Shown piece after piece: positions 47,434 to 56,683 of a stretch of 64,000 nt of DNA (positions are counted from its first letter, which is position 1; every line of letters starts with the position of its first letter). A program made the translations under genes and the position numbers. This DNA comes from Edaphobacter dinghuensis (GTDB lineage: Bacteria; Acidobacteriota; Terriglobia; Terriglobales; Acidobacteriaceae). Under the pieces are notes generated by a model. It was not told the origin of the DNA, made no database searches, and saw nothing but the letters and a program-made list of their open reading frames with translations. The stretch is from NCBI RefSeq assembly GCF_014640335.1, contig NZ_BMGT01000003.1, positions 975,149 to 1,039,148 of the forward strand, written 5' to 3'.

Positions 47434-49188
47434 GTGAGCAACCAAGTGTCTAGACATCCTGTCAATAATGCTGCCGAGGTTGGCGATTCTACTGTATTCA
47501 GTGGAAATTTGGACATAGCGATAAGGCTCTTAAGAAGACGGCAGCGGATTGCGCTTGTGCTGATAACCCTGGAGAGGATCATGGTTGGCTTCTGCGACCT
47601 TGCCGTTGCAGCAGCAATGTATCTGCTGTTTCTTTTATTACAAGGACGCCCACCAGTACATCAGTTCTGGTGGGCACCAAAGAAAACTCTTTACGTAGCT
47701 GAGATCACGGTTATTCTTGTTCTTCTTCGTGCCTTGATGGATCTGTTGTCGACACGCTCCATCATTCACCAGATACAGAAACTCTGTACAGATCTGCTTC
47801 TTCGGTTGACACAGGGCTATAACGAGATGCATTGGGGGCGGTTCGTTGAGTCCAACCGCAGTGAACTTTCGAACCACGCTCTTTACTCTGCGCGCGAAGC
47901 CGCCGAATTTTATCATCGCTGCATTGAGTTTACAGCGGCTGTAATAATCGTAGCCGCCATGACTGCAGCGCTTGTATACCAGAGCCCAATCGCGGCATGT
48001 GGATTTGCTTTTGCGCTTAGTGCATTTTATGGATTCCATCAACTGTTTATCCGGAACAGGCTTCAACTGGCAGCGGAAAATCGTGAGATATCGCTGCGTA
48101 TGCTTCAGAAGAACTTGGCAGATATCTTCTCGTCGGGAAAGGAGATTCGCACTTACGGAAATCAGGCATTCTTTCATAACCGAATTCGAGGACAGGCAGA
48201 ACAGGTAGCGGCCAGTAGTTTCCGTATCAAATTCCTTCCACAGATTGCGAGCAGCATAGCTGATCAAGGTGCAGTGCTGCTCTTCCTCTGTATTATTGTT
48301 GCCGTTCAGCTCCGTCATGGAGATGCACGTCAGTTGTTGTCGCTTCTGGCGTTTTATTTCGTACTTTCTCGGCGCATGATTCCCCTCATTAGCCAAATCT
48401 CAGTCATTGTTGGTCATATAGAAAGTTCTTACGAGAATGTACGGATAGTAGACACCGAATTGAATGAGTGCCATAAATACCGTGCATGCGTATCACCGGT
48501 TCGACAGCCCGACTCCGGCTTTGTCGCACAAATTAAAGACGTGAGTTTCTCTTTCCGCAAAGGTACGCCAATCTTACGAAATGTGAATCTTCTTTTGCGG
48601 GAGGGTGAGACGGTCGTACTTCACGGACCATCCGGAATTGGTAAAAGTTCTCTGCTCAACTTGATTGCTGGCGTATCGCAACCTGCAACGGGGATGATAC
48701 AAGTTGACCGTACGAGTATCGCGTATGTACCACAGGAGATCGTGCTTCTAGACGATTCGATACGGAGCAACCTGCTGTTCGGACTACCGGATAAGAGTAA
48801 AGATGAGTTGATGAGAGCGCTTTCGACTGCACAATTGGCGGGATTTGTGGCAGCACAGCCGCTCGGGCTGGAAACAAGCGTAGGCGATAACGGAGCTTTA
48901 TTTTCGGGTGGGCAGCGGCAAAGGCTGGGTCTTGCACGTGCTATATTGCGCGGAGCCAAGTTACTACTTCTAGATGAAGCTACCTCCGCACTGGACGCAG
49001 AGAACGAGCGACAAATACTCGATAATCTAAGTGCCTCCGGCAACGCAGTCTTACTTGTAACGCACCGCGTTCACACGCGGGCCTTTGGTCACCGGGTGTT
49101 CAAGCTTCAGGGAGGTTGTCTGATAGAAGAATTTCCTCAGTTGATATCAGATAATGAGCAGCCAATAATAGCCGACATCGAATGCTAG
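47434..49188 (+). CDS. ABC exporter half-transporter (fused membrane and ATPase domains)
   Basis: The 584-residue protein has an ABC-type transmembrane domain (about 30-325, helices such as LAVAAAMYLLFLLL, IVAAMTAALVY and VLLFLCIIVAVQL) joined to an ATPase. The ATPase has Walker A GPSGIGKSS (398-406), signature SGGQRQR (491-497), Walker B LLLLDEATSALD (510-521) and H-loop VTHRV. This is the type-1 exporter layout of MsbA, cyclolipopeptide and microcin exporters; no C39 peptidase domain is present. The first usable start is a GTG at 47434 without a clear ribosome site. Alone behind its own regulatory array, it is the probable export pump for the product made by the enzymes encoded downstream. 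Confidence 0.88.
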   Translation: MSNQVSRHPVNNAAEVGDSTVFSGNLDIAIRLLRRRQRIALVLITLERIMVGFCDLAVAAAMYLLFLLLQGRPPVHQFWWAPKKTLYVAEITVILVLLRALMDLLSTRSIIHQIQKLCTDLLLRLTQGYNEMHWGRFVESNRSELSNHALYSAREAAEFYHRCIEFTAAVIIVAAMTAALVYQSPIAACGFAFALSAFYGFHQLFIRNRLQLAAENREISLRMLQKNLADIFSSGKEIRTYGNQAFFHNRIRGQAEQVAASSFRIKFLPQIASSIADQGAVLLFLCIIVAVQLRHGDARQLLSLLAFYFVLSRRMIPLISQISVIVGHIESSYENVRIVDTELNECHKYRACVSPVRQPDSGFVAQIKDVSFSFRKGTPILRNVNLLLREGETVVLHGPSGIGKSSLLNLIAGVSQPATGMIQVDRTSIAYVPQEIVLLDDSIRSNLLFGLPDKSKDELMRALSTAQLAGFVAAQPLGLETSVGDNGALFSGGQRQRLGLARAILRGAKLLLLDEATSALDAENERQILDNLSASGNAVLLVTHRVHTRAFGHRVFKLQGGCLIEEFPQLISDNEQPIIADIEC

Positions 49189-49372
49189 AACTGGTAAATG
49201 ACTTCGCTTGTTATAGGGAAATGTGACTCAATATATTTCAAGATTGTCCTTCGTCTGTTCTGCTCTTCTACGGCTGTATATAAAGAGCATCTGTATTGGT
49301 ATACTCATACGGTGATGTAAGTATGCGTGTTACTCATCACACTAAAAGATCATGACACGAATAGCCTTCTAG

Positions 49373-50392
49373 CTATTCTGATTTACCCTTCCAGGCTGGA
49401 AAGAGAAAACGGTAAACGATTCCGGTCTCCCATATGTTTTCATTCCCCGAAGAAGAAAACTGCCGTGAATAGCTCGTAAGGATTCGCGTATTGTGCGGTA
49501 GGTTGTAATCCAACCCGAAGTCGGCACGTTGTGTGTTCACAAGAGGGACATTATCGCTGACGATAGTGTCGCGGCGGAATGTCTGTTGCATCCGGAATAG
49601 GGGCTCGAAGCGACCGATCCAGCTATCAAGGCCACCGAACCTTTGGAGACGGTAATCAGCCTCTACCCAGTACCCTTGAGCGTGATGTCCGCGGGCGAAT
49701 TCGGAGCGTAGACGAAAAGCAGTATTCGCGGGTTCCCACCAGAGATGCGCGCCATAGAAATTTTCTCGTGTTCCCTGTAACTGACGATCATAAGAAAGAC
49801 CTATCTCCAGATGCTTCTCCGGTAGATAGAGGCTACTACGCCCGCCGAAGGCGCGCGTGGAGTCGAACTGCATATTTCCACTGCTGGTGGAGAACCAGGC
49901 GTTGTAGCTGATGGAGTACTTGTTATGGGCAATGGCAGATCCGCTCAGCATACCGCCTACTCCTGTTCCCGTCATTACACCAATTCCTGTAATGATCGGG
50001 CCATCCTGAAAGTTGCTAATCCAGATTGGTGATAGGCGGTCATTAAAGGTGTTAAAGGGAATCAAAAAACTACCTGCGATGGCGGTGACATGCGGAGACA
50101 GAAAGTAATCTCCCTGAAGATAAGTAAGTGCAATAAAACGGCTATGACTATAGCCCATGCCATTCGGAGAGAAGGTATCACCCAACGCAGCGCGTGATTC
50201 GATCAGGAAACGGCTGCCAATAGGTATGTCGATCAGCGGCTCGATAATCGGCATATAAGTTGTATTTCCCCCTTTGGTGCTCGTAAAGAACCCAGCTCCC
50301 CCCGAGATAAGTGGGGTGTTTTGCGCGATGCCGTAACGACCTGCGCAGAATACAGTCAGAGCAAAGATGGTAACCCTTGTTAATCGGGTCAT
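49373..50392 (-). CDS. Putative outer-membrane beta-barrel protein
   Basis: The 339-residue protein starts with a signal peptide (MTRLTRVTIFALTVFCAGRYGIAQ). The mature part alternates polar and hydrophobic residues in barrel-like strands (YISYNAWFSTSSGNMQF-type segments, RLRSEFARGHHAQGYWVEADY, WETGIVYRFLFP). I recognise no precise family. In-frame ATGs at 50428 and 50488 exist; the latter falls inside the repeat array at 50482-50499, which argues for a later start, and the signal peptide fits 50392 best. A role as outer-membrane channel or passenger for the exported product is possible but inferred from location beside the ABC exporter. Confidence 0.65.
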   Translation of the reverse strand: MTRLTRVTIFALTVFCAGRYGIAQNTPLISGGAGFFTSTKGGNTTYMPIIEPLIDIPIGSRFLIESRAALGDTFSPNGMGYSHSRFIALTYLQGDYFLSPHVTAIAGSFLIPFNTFNDRLSPIWISNFQDGPIITGIGVMTGTGVGGMLSGSAIAHNKYSISYNAWFSTSSGNMQFDSTRAFGGRSSLYLPEKHLEIGLSYDRQLQGTRENFYGAHLWWEPANTAFRLRSEFARGHHAQGYWVEADYRLQRFGGLDSWIGRFEPLFRMQQTFRRDTIVSDNVPLVNTQRADFGLDYNLPHNTRILTSYSRQFSSSGNENIWETGIVYRFLFPAWKGKSE

Positions 50393-50481
50393 TTTAGAGG
50401 GAAGAAAGGTGGATATCGGGCTCTGCATAGAGCCACAATAGCTATATATGATGTTCAACGTGTCTCTGGATCGTCTGTCTT

Positions 50482-50499
50482 TTGTCAACTGATTGTCAT
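50482..50499 (-). promoter_or_regulatory. Pho-box-like pair upstream of the outer-membrane protein
   Basis: Plus-strand TTGTCAA (50482) and TTGTCAT (50493), 7-4-7 geometry. In gene direction ATGACAA and TTGACAA. It is 90 bp before the preferred start at 50392 and helps to reject the ATG at 50488. Confidence 0.7.
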
Positions 50500-50563
50500 T
50501 TTCGTAGCGGTGAGAACAGATAAGAAGAGTATGAGTCGTGCCAACACCCTTCTCGCACCGTGT

Positions 50564-51502
50564 TTAATTGAGCTGACTCAGCATCCTGTTATATCGCGCT
50601 TGCTTCGCGGGGGAATCTGCCATCTTCGAAAGCTGTTCTATCTCAACTTTGGAGGGATGGAGTTCAAGAGGCAATCTCCTCCAGTAATACTTTAGGGCGT
50701 CGGAGCTCCAGCCTGCATATGTCTTTTCCCAGGACTTGCCGGAATCTCCGGCAAAAACCAGATTAGCTGGATTTAATATTCGTTCGTAGTTTTGAAATCT
50801 GCAATCAAGTGAAATACGAAGTTGATTCGAAATATTCGGAGATGCTGCATGCACAGTTAGACTGTGAAAGATGAGCACATCGCCTGCATTGATTTGACCG
50901 CCTACCCAATCGCCTCCAAGATCAGCATTTGTTGGAATTTCAGGGATACGAAGATTCTCATCATCGTGTTTCATATAACCGAGATGATGAGAGCCTTCCA
51001 CAACTCGAAGAGGTCCCACATCGACTGGGCAATCGTGAAGCGGAATCCACACAGTGAAGCATTCAGTATCTCCGCCCATGAATCGATAATCTTGATGTGC
51101 ATGAACGGTGAGGTGCTTACAGTGTGGGAAAATCAATCGACCAATCGGTTTTGGATGAATCAAAAGCTGGTTACCCACCAACATTTTCATAACCTGTTGC
51201 AAAACCGGATGATGCGGCAGTGCATGAAATAGTTCAAGGTTGAAAATGTTCTGATAGGTCTGTTTAAACGTCGGATTTGGATCACCGCAGGCCGCACTGA
51301 GATCAGCAATGTGTTCCAGCGGATCGTAACCTGGCAGAAGCCAGCCTGCAGCGGAGAGAATTTGCGTAATCTTCCCGAGCAGCTGAGTGACGTGGTCACG
51401 AGGCAATAATCCTCGCACAAGCACATACCCTCTAGAGTCAATTTCCTCTTGTAGGGTGCTCGAAGTGAGATCATGCGCCTTCATTTCACGAAAGGGCTTC
51501 AT
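50564..51502 (-). CDS. Phytanoyl-CoA dioxygenase-like Fe(II)/2-oxoglutarate oxygenase (PhyH family)
   Basis: The 312-residue protein starts at the second ATG (51502), preceded by GGAGGA at ideal distance; the ATG at 51517 is itself part of that ribosome site region. The iron-binding triad is visible: HQD (His136, Asp138) in VHAHQDYRF and His218 in IFHSLTVHAASPN. Arg229 (LRISLDCRF) is the 2-oxoglutarate anchor. CFTVWIPLHDCPVDVGPLRVVEGSHH is the usual PhyH core. Such enzymes hydroxylate or desaturate lipids and many natural products. It has its own array about 200 bp upstream and is divergent from the nucleotidyltransferase/methyltransferase unit. A tailoring role in the cluster is inferred. 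Confidence 0.88.
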   Translation of the reverse strand: MKPFREMKAHDLTSSTLQEEIDSRGYVLVRGLLPRDHVTQLLGKITQILSAAGWLLPGYDPLEHIADLSAACGDPNPTFKQTYQNIFNLELFHALPHHPVLQQVMKMLVGNQLLIHPKPIGRLIFPHCKHLTVHAHQDYRFMGGDTECFTVWIPLHDCPVDVGPLRVVEGSHHLGYMKHDDENLRIPEIPTNADLGGDWVGGQINAGDVLIFHSLTVHAASPNISNQLRISLDCRFQNYERILNPANLVFAGDSGKSWEKTYAGWSSDALKYYWRRLPLELHPSKVEIEQLSKMADSPAKQARYNRMLSQLN

Positions 51503-51702
51503 TCGTTTGTCCTCCATGGTTTATGACCTTGGTCATTTCTCCGATAGATTCGATGGCTTCGGTAAATGTATTGAGCATCGTTAACCCAGCAATTAAACTT
51601 ACAGGCCCACATATTCTGCTGAAACGAACGTGGCTTTTGACATCACATAGAAGTCACAATAGTGATCTGCTTCAACCGGGGTGTCTTCGGCTAGTCTTTT
51701 TC

Positions 51703-51720
51703 TTGTCAATTCATTGTCAT
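51703..51720 (-). promoter_or_regulatory. Pho-box-like pair serving the PhyH gene
   Basis: Plus-strand TTGTCAA (51703) and TTGTCAT (51714) with 4-base spacer. In the minus direction ATGACAA and TTGACAA. It is about 200 bp upstream of the dioxygenase start, in a 501-bp divergent promoter region that also holds the array at 51808. Confidence 0.7.
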
Positions 51721-51807
51721 CCCGACTTCAGTGATGAAGAGGAGGAGTGCCTCAGCCTCAATACGTTCGATTGGCAGTTTGTAGCGGGAGGCAAAATCAA
51801 CAAAAGA

Positions 51808-51836
51808 GTGACAATCACTTTACATAAACATGACAA
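51808..51836 (+). promoter_or_regulatory. Pho-box-like array, three 7-mers, serving the nucleotidyltransferase gene
   Basis: GTGACAA (51808), TTTACAT (51819, degenerate) and ATGACAA (51830) have 11-base period. It points towards the plus-strand gene starting at 52004. With the array at 51703 it makes the intergenic region symmetric: each divergent gene has a site in its own orientation. Confidence 0.72.
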
Positions 51837-52003
51837 ATATTCAGGCGAAGCTTAGTTAGGCTTTGAAGTAAGCTTTTCTCTTGAACTCGACATGACGGAA
51901 CTGAAAATGAGGTGATGTTGCATTGCCCTTGATATCCGGTAGGCAGTCGTCAAGCAAAGCAGAGTTTTGCGATCTATATACATCAACAGTCGTCCACAGG
52001 AAA

Positions 52004-53311
52004 ATGGATAGATTTAGTGATGTTAGATATGTCAGTTTTCCACTTGCGTGGATCTGTCGTATCACTTCACAGTTATTGTGTGACGAATGGCCAGTGCGAG
52101 AGGCTGCTCTGTTGATCTTCTGTAAACCCATTTCTCACCAGTGCTTCCGTTTGCAGAGTCTTTCGGTAAGGGAGTGGAGAAGCTTGCTGCACTGGCTGGA
52201 TATCAGTGGATTGGCGCTGTACTTTCTACATCGAATCGTTGAGCTGCAGTTAGTCGATTGGCTCCCCCCTCACGTATTGGAACGCTTGCGAGGAAATCTT
52301 GCCGACAACACTGAACGAACTCGAGGTATGATCGCAGAGTCGATTGCTATCCAGCAGGAATTCCAAACATCGCGTCTTTCCTATGCCAACCTGAAAGGCT
52401 TGTCGCTCTGGCCGAGTTCTGTACCAAGGCCGGAACTGCGGTCCCAGTTTGATCTGGACTTTCTCTTAGCGGAAGATAGCGCTCAGGAAGCGAGGAGAAT
52501 TCTCGAACGGAGAGGCTACCGTCTATACGTTGCAAGTGGCAGGAGTTGGGAGTTCAAGCGTAATGAAAAGCCGGGGATCTCCTTGAAGGACCTGTACAAG
52601 GCTTTGCCGTCTCATGCTGTTGAATTGCATATCGAATCCACGGGGCCAGACCGATTCTCCTCGCTAGAGCGGGTAGAAAGACGTGAACTGCATGGGTATA
52701 TGATGCCGGTGCTCTCGCCGGTTGACCTGTTCTTAGGACAGGGGCTTCATGCTTACAAACATGTGTGCAGCGAGTTCTCACGCGTAGCCCATCTGCTAGA
52801 GTTTCGTCGTCATGTCCTCGTTCGTCGGAATGATCAAGCCTTTTGGAGCGAGCTTCGGTCAACAGCGGAAGGGAATCCTAGAGCAAGGCTAGGGCTCGGA
52901 GTGGTCGTGTTGCTGATCGCGCATGTCATGGGAAATTTTGCTCCAGAAGAGCTAACAGACTGGACAGTCAAGTGTCTTCCCCGATCCGCGCGACTATGGG
53001 TAGAGACATATGGAAGGCGAGTCGTCTTTGGTAGCATTCCGGGTAGCAAACTGTATCTATTGCTGCAGAAGGAGCTCGAGATTGCAGGAGTTCCGGCGAA
53101 GCGGCCACTTCGCCAAATACTGTTGCCCCTGCGTTTTCCCCCTCCCGTTATACGAGCGTTTCCGAACGAGACTCTCACAGTGCGACTTCGCCGGTATCGT
53201 ATGCAATTAGGCTTTATCCTCCTTCGTCTACGCTTCCATATCGTAGAAGGACTTCGCTACGCATGGGAGTCGCATCGTTGGCAGCGGAGAATCGATCGGC
53301 TTGAATCATGA
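52004..53311 (+). CDS. Nucleotidyltransferase-fold protein (NTP_transf_5-like)
   Basis: The 435-residue protein starts at an ATG preceded by ACAGGAAA; an in-frame ATG at 51923 is less likely. It shows LSYANLKGLSLWP, then SQFDLDFLLAED (Asp150 and Asp152) and ARRILERRGY, then a domain with AVELHIES and VLSPVDLFLGQGLHAYKHV. These match the uncharacterised nucleotidyltransferase family PF14907, which often accompanies HprK-like kinases in peptide-product and surface-glycan clusters. Here an HprK-like gene is present at 62644. The methyltransferase gene start overlaps its stop (ATGA), so both are translated together. Substrate unknown. Confidence 0.75.
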   Translation: MDRFSDVRYVSFPLAWICRITSQLLCDEWPVREAALLIFCKPISHQCFRLQSLSVREWRSLLHWLDISGLALYFLHRIVELQLVDWLPPHVLERLRGNLADNTERTRGMIAESIAIQQEFQTSRLSYANLKGLSLWPSSVPRPELRSQFDLDFLLAEDSAQEARRILERRGYRLYVASGRSWEFKRNEKPGISLKDLYKALPSHAVELHIESTGPDRFSSLERVERRELHGYMMPVLSPVDLFLGQGLHAYKHVCSEFSRVAHLLEFRRHVLVRRNDQAFWSELRSTAEGNPRARLGLGVVVLLIAHVMGNFAPEELTDWTVKCLPRSARLWVETYGRRVVFGSIPGSKLYLLLQKELEIAGVPAKRPLRQILLPLRFPPPVIRAFPNETLTVRLRRYRMQLGFILLRLRFHIVEGLRYAWESHRWQRRIDRLES

Positions 53312-54123
53312 CGACTCCTTTGCGTCCGGCCGCCGCTGCCTTCAACACGGTCGCGCCGATTTTTGATCAACGCTTCGGTCAGTGGCTAAGCGTAGCTGCA
53401 CAGCGCTGTGCGGTACGTACAGCGCTGCTGCGAAGATTTCCAATGGGAGGCCATATCCTGGAATTGGGTGGGGGGACGGGGGAGGATGGTCTATTCCTTG
53501 CTGAGCGCGGCTTCAATATATTTCTCACCGATCCTTCGCCTGCCATGGTGTCCTTGGCAAAGGCAAAACTGGCTCCGTTCGGCGCTCAGGTCGAAGTTGC
53601 AGGGGGAGAAGATCTGGAAGATTTAGCATCGCGTTATCTCTCCACAGGTGGTGCATTGTTTGACGGAGCCTTCTCGAATTTCGCGCCGCTTAATTGCGTT
53701 GTTGATCTGGAGACGGTGGCATATGGGCTTGCACGACTGCTCAAACCAGGCGCTGCGGCAATGCTGGTACTTTTCGGTACTTTCTGCCCCGGTGAGATGG
53801 TGACAGAAGTGCTTCGGGGGAGGCCCCATTTGGCGCTGCGGCGTCTTTCGCGCGTCGAAACGCCAGCGCGCCTCTCCAAGCACGCCTTTCATGTCATCTA
53901 TCATCGCCGTGCCGCATTGCTTCGTGCCTTCGCGCCGTGGTTTGTCTTGGAGAGGCGTCTTGGCATCGGTGTTATGGTGCCACCTAGTGCAGCTGAGCCT
54001 TGGATATCCAATCATCCGCGGCTTCTTGCTCTCGCGGAGAGAATGGATCGCGTTGTTTCTCGTCCGATGGCAATCTTCGGAGATCATATCCTTTATCAGT
54101 TCCGTCGAAATGCCGAGAAATAA
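53308..54123 (+). CDS. Class I SAM-dependent methyltransferase
   Basis: The 271-residue protein has a clear SAM-binding motif I, ILELGGGTGEDGLFLAERG (about 50-68). Motif II follows as FLTDPSPAMVSLAKAKL, and a later DGAFSNFAPLNCV segment is typical of small-molecule methyltransferases. The start codon overlaps the stop of the nucleotidyltransferase gene by four bases, so the two form one translational unit. The acceptor cannot be told from sequence. Confidence 0.88.
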   Translation: MTTPLRPAAAAFNTVAPIFDQRFGQWLSVAAQRCAVRTALLRRFPMGGHILELGGGTGEDGLFLAERGFNIFLTDPSPAMVSLAKAKLAPFGAQVEVAGGEDLEDLASRYLSTGGALFDGAFSNFAPLNCVVDLETVAYGLARLLKPGAAAMLVLFGTFCPGEMVTEVLRGRPHLALRRLSRVETPARLSKHAFHVIYHRRAALLRAFAPWFVLERRLGIGVMVPPSAAEPWISNHPRLLALAERMDRVVSRPMAIFGDHILYQFRRNAEK

Positions 54124-54248
54124 AATCTCTACATCACGTCATGGTCAATACGCCATGATCGTTCGATCTTTCACGACGCAGGTAGCTTTCCTATTCTGAT
54201 CAAGCGTTCCCCAGAAATCTCTGGTATCCACGCGCTTCGGACATTTGA

Positions 54249-54277
54249 ATGACGAACTTGAGACATTCTGACGACAT
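54249..54277 (+). promoter_or_regulatory. Pho-box-like array, three 7-mers, upstream of GTP cyclohydrolase II
   Basis: ATGACGA (54249), GAGACAT (54260) and ACGACAT (54271) have 11-base period. All three deviate by one or two positions from NTGACAN, so this is a weaker site. It ends about 98 bp before the cyclohydrolase start. Confidence 0.6.
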
Positions 54278-54374
54278 GCAGAAAGAGATTGCTGCGATAC
54301 GCTTCACTTACAGAACGAATAAGTCATGATTTATATGAAATATGAATGACAGGTGAGGAAATCAGGCTGCGTTG

Positions 54375-55034
54375 ATGATGCTAAAGCAAATCGCCGATGT
54401 GAACTTTCCAACGCTCTGGGCAGACTTCCGTCTATTAGCCTTTGAAAAGGTCAACGCGGGTAGCGCAGCAAGTGAGGAACGTCAAGAAACTGCGCTGGCA
54501 TTGCTTCTCGGAGACATCCATAGTTTTCCTCCGGTTGTGCGCATTCATTCTCAATGCATGACAGGGGATGTCTTTCATTCTCTTCGGTGTGATTGTCATG
54601 ACCAACTGCATCTGGCATTGAGCCTGATCGCAAAGAAAGGCGTCGGCGTATTGCTTTATGAGCAGCAAGAAGGCCGAGGCATTGGTCTCATGGAAAAGCT
54701 TCGGGCCTACGAACTTCAAGATCAGGGACTCGACACCATTGAAGCCAATCTTCGCCTGGGGCATGCTGTTGATCTGCGTGATTACGCGCTTCCTATTGAG
54801 ATCCTTCGGTTCCTCAATGTCCGCGCGCTTCGCCTGATGACTAATAATCCAGACAAAATCAATGCTGTCCGCTCTGCAAGAATTGAGATCGTCGAACGTT
54901 TGAGCGCAGATGTTCCAGACAATCCTCATTCAGCACACTATCTTGTGACAAAACGGGAAAGACTTGGCCATCTGTGGTCTTCAGATAGCAACTTCAGTTC
55001 ATCTCAGATCGTACTTCCCGTCACGAACGAATGA
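54375..55034 (+). CDS. ribA: GTP cyclohydrolase II
   Basis: The 219-residue protein has the complete GTP cyclohydrolase II signature. The zinc site is HSQC...LRCDC (Cys 61, 72, 74 from this start), the catalytic segment is YEQQEGRGIGLMEKLRAYELQ, and RLGHAVDLRDY and MTNNPDKINAV follow. It converts GTP to 2,5-diamino-6-ribosylamino-4(3H)-pyrimidinone 5'-phosphate, formate and pyrophosphate, the first step of riboflavin and also of toxoflavin-type compounds. It is a free-standing enzyme unlike the RibBA fusion at 37570, which lacks EGRGIGL. A TTG codon directly precedes two ATGs; I use the first ATG. Its 3' end overlaps the array of the next gene. Confidence 0.92.
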   Translation: MMLKQIADVNFPTLWADFRLLAFEKVNAGSAASEERQETALALLLGDIHSFPPVVRIHSQCMTGDVFHSLRCDCHDQLHLALSLIAKKGVGVLLYEQQEGRGIGLMEKLRAYELQDQGLDTIEANLRLGHAVDLRDYALPIEILRFLNVRALRLMTNNPDKINAVRSARIEIVERLSADVPDNPHSAHYLVTKRERLGHLWSSDSNFSSSQIVLPVTNE

Positions 55035-55059
55035 CATTGAACTGACAATTCCGCGACAA
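55031..55059 (+). promoter_or_regulatory. Pho-box-like array, three 7-mers, upstream of the radical SAM gene
   Basis: ATGACAT (55031), CTGACAA (55042) and GCGACAA (55053) keep an exact 11-base period. The first unit contains the stop codon of the cyclohydrolase gene. The array ends 128 bp before the radical SAM start. Confidence 0.75.
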
Positions 55060-55186
55060 ACTTCTAAGTCTAGCGGACTACGCTGAGTTCCATAAGGCGG
55101 AGTGTTTCGCGCGAGCTCATCCACCTGTTGTTTGGCAGAGGCCGGATGTCGTACGTGCCGATACACAGGTATTTCGAGGTGACTTT

Positions 55187-56683
55187 TTGGCACAGATTTT
55201 AGTAACGCATTCCTATCATCTTCCCTATGACCCGAAGCAATCGCGCAAAATGCAGCCATACATGCCACTTGGTATGCTGTATGCGGCTACGGCGCTCCGG
55301 GAGAACGATTTTTCTGTGGTTGCGTTTGATTCGATGCTTGAAGCGCCATCTACTGGTTTAAGTGAAATGCTGGCGGCTCATCGACCCAACATTGTCGCTG
55401 TCTATGAAGATGACTTCAATTTCCTATCCAAAATGTGTCTTACTCGAATGAGAGAGGTCGCGTGGGAGATTGCGCAAGCGGCGCATGCAGTTGGCGCTAT
55501 AGCGATCGTACATGGTTCCGATTCGACGGATAACTCTTCGCTATTCCTGCAAAATGGCTTCGACTATGTGCTTTGCGGAGAAGCAGAACAGACTCTTGTG
55601 CAGTTATGCAGTTTCATCTTGCGTGCCGCTGATGTGCCAGAGATAGATGGTCTTGTAAGACTTGATACAAACGGCCAAACCATCCGAAGCGTACAGAAGC
55701 TCTCAAAGAATCCTACGTGGTCAGAACTCTCCTTTCCCGCACGTGATCTTATCAACGTGGAGCCATACCGAATGGCGTGGCTCGAAGCTCACGGATATTT
55801 CTCAGCGAACATGGTGTCCAGTCGCGGATGTCCCTATCAATGCAACTGGTGCGCCAAACCGATTTCTGGCAATAAATTTCATTTACGGCCAGCCGCTACT
55901 GTTGCCGAGGAGATGAGGTTGCTGAAAATGGAAGCCGGGGTCGATCATATCTGGTTTGGTGATGATGTCTTCGGATTGAATCATCATTGGGTAGAGGAGT
56001 TTGCCTCAGAAGTTACGAAAAGAAACGCAGCAGTTCCATTCAAAATACAGTCTCGCGCTGACCTGATGGACAAACAGACTGTACAACATCTCAAGACAGC
56101 AGGATGTGCTGAAGTATGGATGGGAGTTGAATCGGGATCGCAAGCAGTATTAAATGCAATGGACAAGGGACTGAAGCTTTCTTCTGTGATTGCCGCGCGC
56201 AATATACTAAAAAAAGCTGGCGTTCGCGCTTGCTATTTTTTGCAGTTCGGTTACCCCGGCGAAACATGGGCCGAGTTGCAGGAGACCATCGCTTTTGTGC
56301 GTGATACGCAACCTGACGATATCGGCATCTCATTTTCGTACCCGCTACCAGGTACTACATTTTATGAGCGTGTGCAAGCTGAATTGGGGCAGAAACGTAA
56401 TTGGACTGATAGTGATGATCTCTGCATTATGTTCACTGCAGCCTATAAAACCGATTTCTACCGTGCTGTACGAGATGCTCTGCATGCGGAAGTAGACTCC
56501 TGGCGAGACCCGGAAGAGTCGGACATGACGCGTGCCCGGATTAAGGAATTGTGGAACAAAGTCACTGAATTGGAGCCGGTGAGCCGCGACGCAGATTCCT
56601 CTGTCTCTTCTGAGAAAGTAGCCACTTTTACCTCAGCTTCGTTTGTGCCTGTCGAGGCTTTGGCATCTGTTAGGGGGAACTAG
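55187..56683 (+). CDS. B12-binding-domain radical SAM enzyme
   Basis: The 498-residue protein starts at a TTG supported by GAGGTGA four bases upstream; no ATG fits the conserved N-terminus (MAQILVTHSYHLPYDP). Residues 1-150 form a cobalamin-binding Rossmann-like domain (PLGMLYAATALRENDFSVVAFDS, GEAEQTLVQL). The radical SAM core has CPYQCNWC (Cys215, Cys219, Cys222), the CxxxCxxC site for a 4Fe-4S cluster, preceded by MVSSRG. EVWMGVESGSQAVL and FLQFGYPGE are typical of B12-dependent class B methylases and BchE-like cyclases. The predicted reaction is methylation or rearrangement at an unactivated carbon. It heads the unit radical SAM > methyltransferase > amidohydrolase. Confidence 0.9.
   Translation: MAQILVTHSYHLPYDPKQSRKMQPYMPLGMLYAATALRENDFSVVAFDSMLEAPSTGLSEMLAAHRPNIVAVYEDDFNFLSKMCLTRMREVAWEIAQAAHAVGAIAIVHGSDSTDNSSLFLQNGFDYVLCGEAEQTLVQLCSFILRAADVPEIDGLVRLDTNGQTIRSVQKLSKNPTWSELSFPARDLINVEPYRMAWLEAHGYFSANMVSSRGCPYQCNWCAKPISGNKFHLRPAATVAEEMRLLKMEAGVDHIWFGDDVFGLNHHWVEEFASEVTKRNAAVPFKIQSRADLMDKQTVQHLKTAGCAEVWMGVESGSQAVLNAMDKGLKLSSVIAARNILKKAGVRACYFLQFGYPGETWAELQETIAFVRDTQPDDIGISFSYPLPGTTFYERVQAELGQKRNWTDSDDLCIMFTAAYKTDFYRAVRDALHAEVDSWRDPEESDMTRARIKELWNKVTELEPVSRDADSSVSSEKVATFTSASFVPVEALASVRGN

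Noticed and set aside
49359..49378. GAATAGC/GCTATTC inverted repeat at the end of the outer-membrane protein gene
   Set aside because: The stem is short, overlaps the stop codon and has no U tract. Not called as a terminator.
50393..50488. N-terminal extension of the outer-membrane protein to the ATG at 50488
   Set aside because: It would place the start inside the repeat array and put 32 non-signal residues before a well-formed signal peptide.
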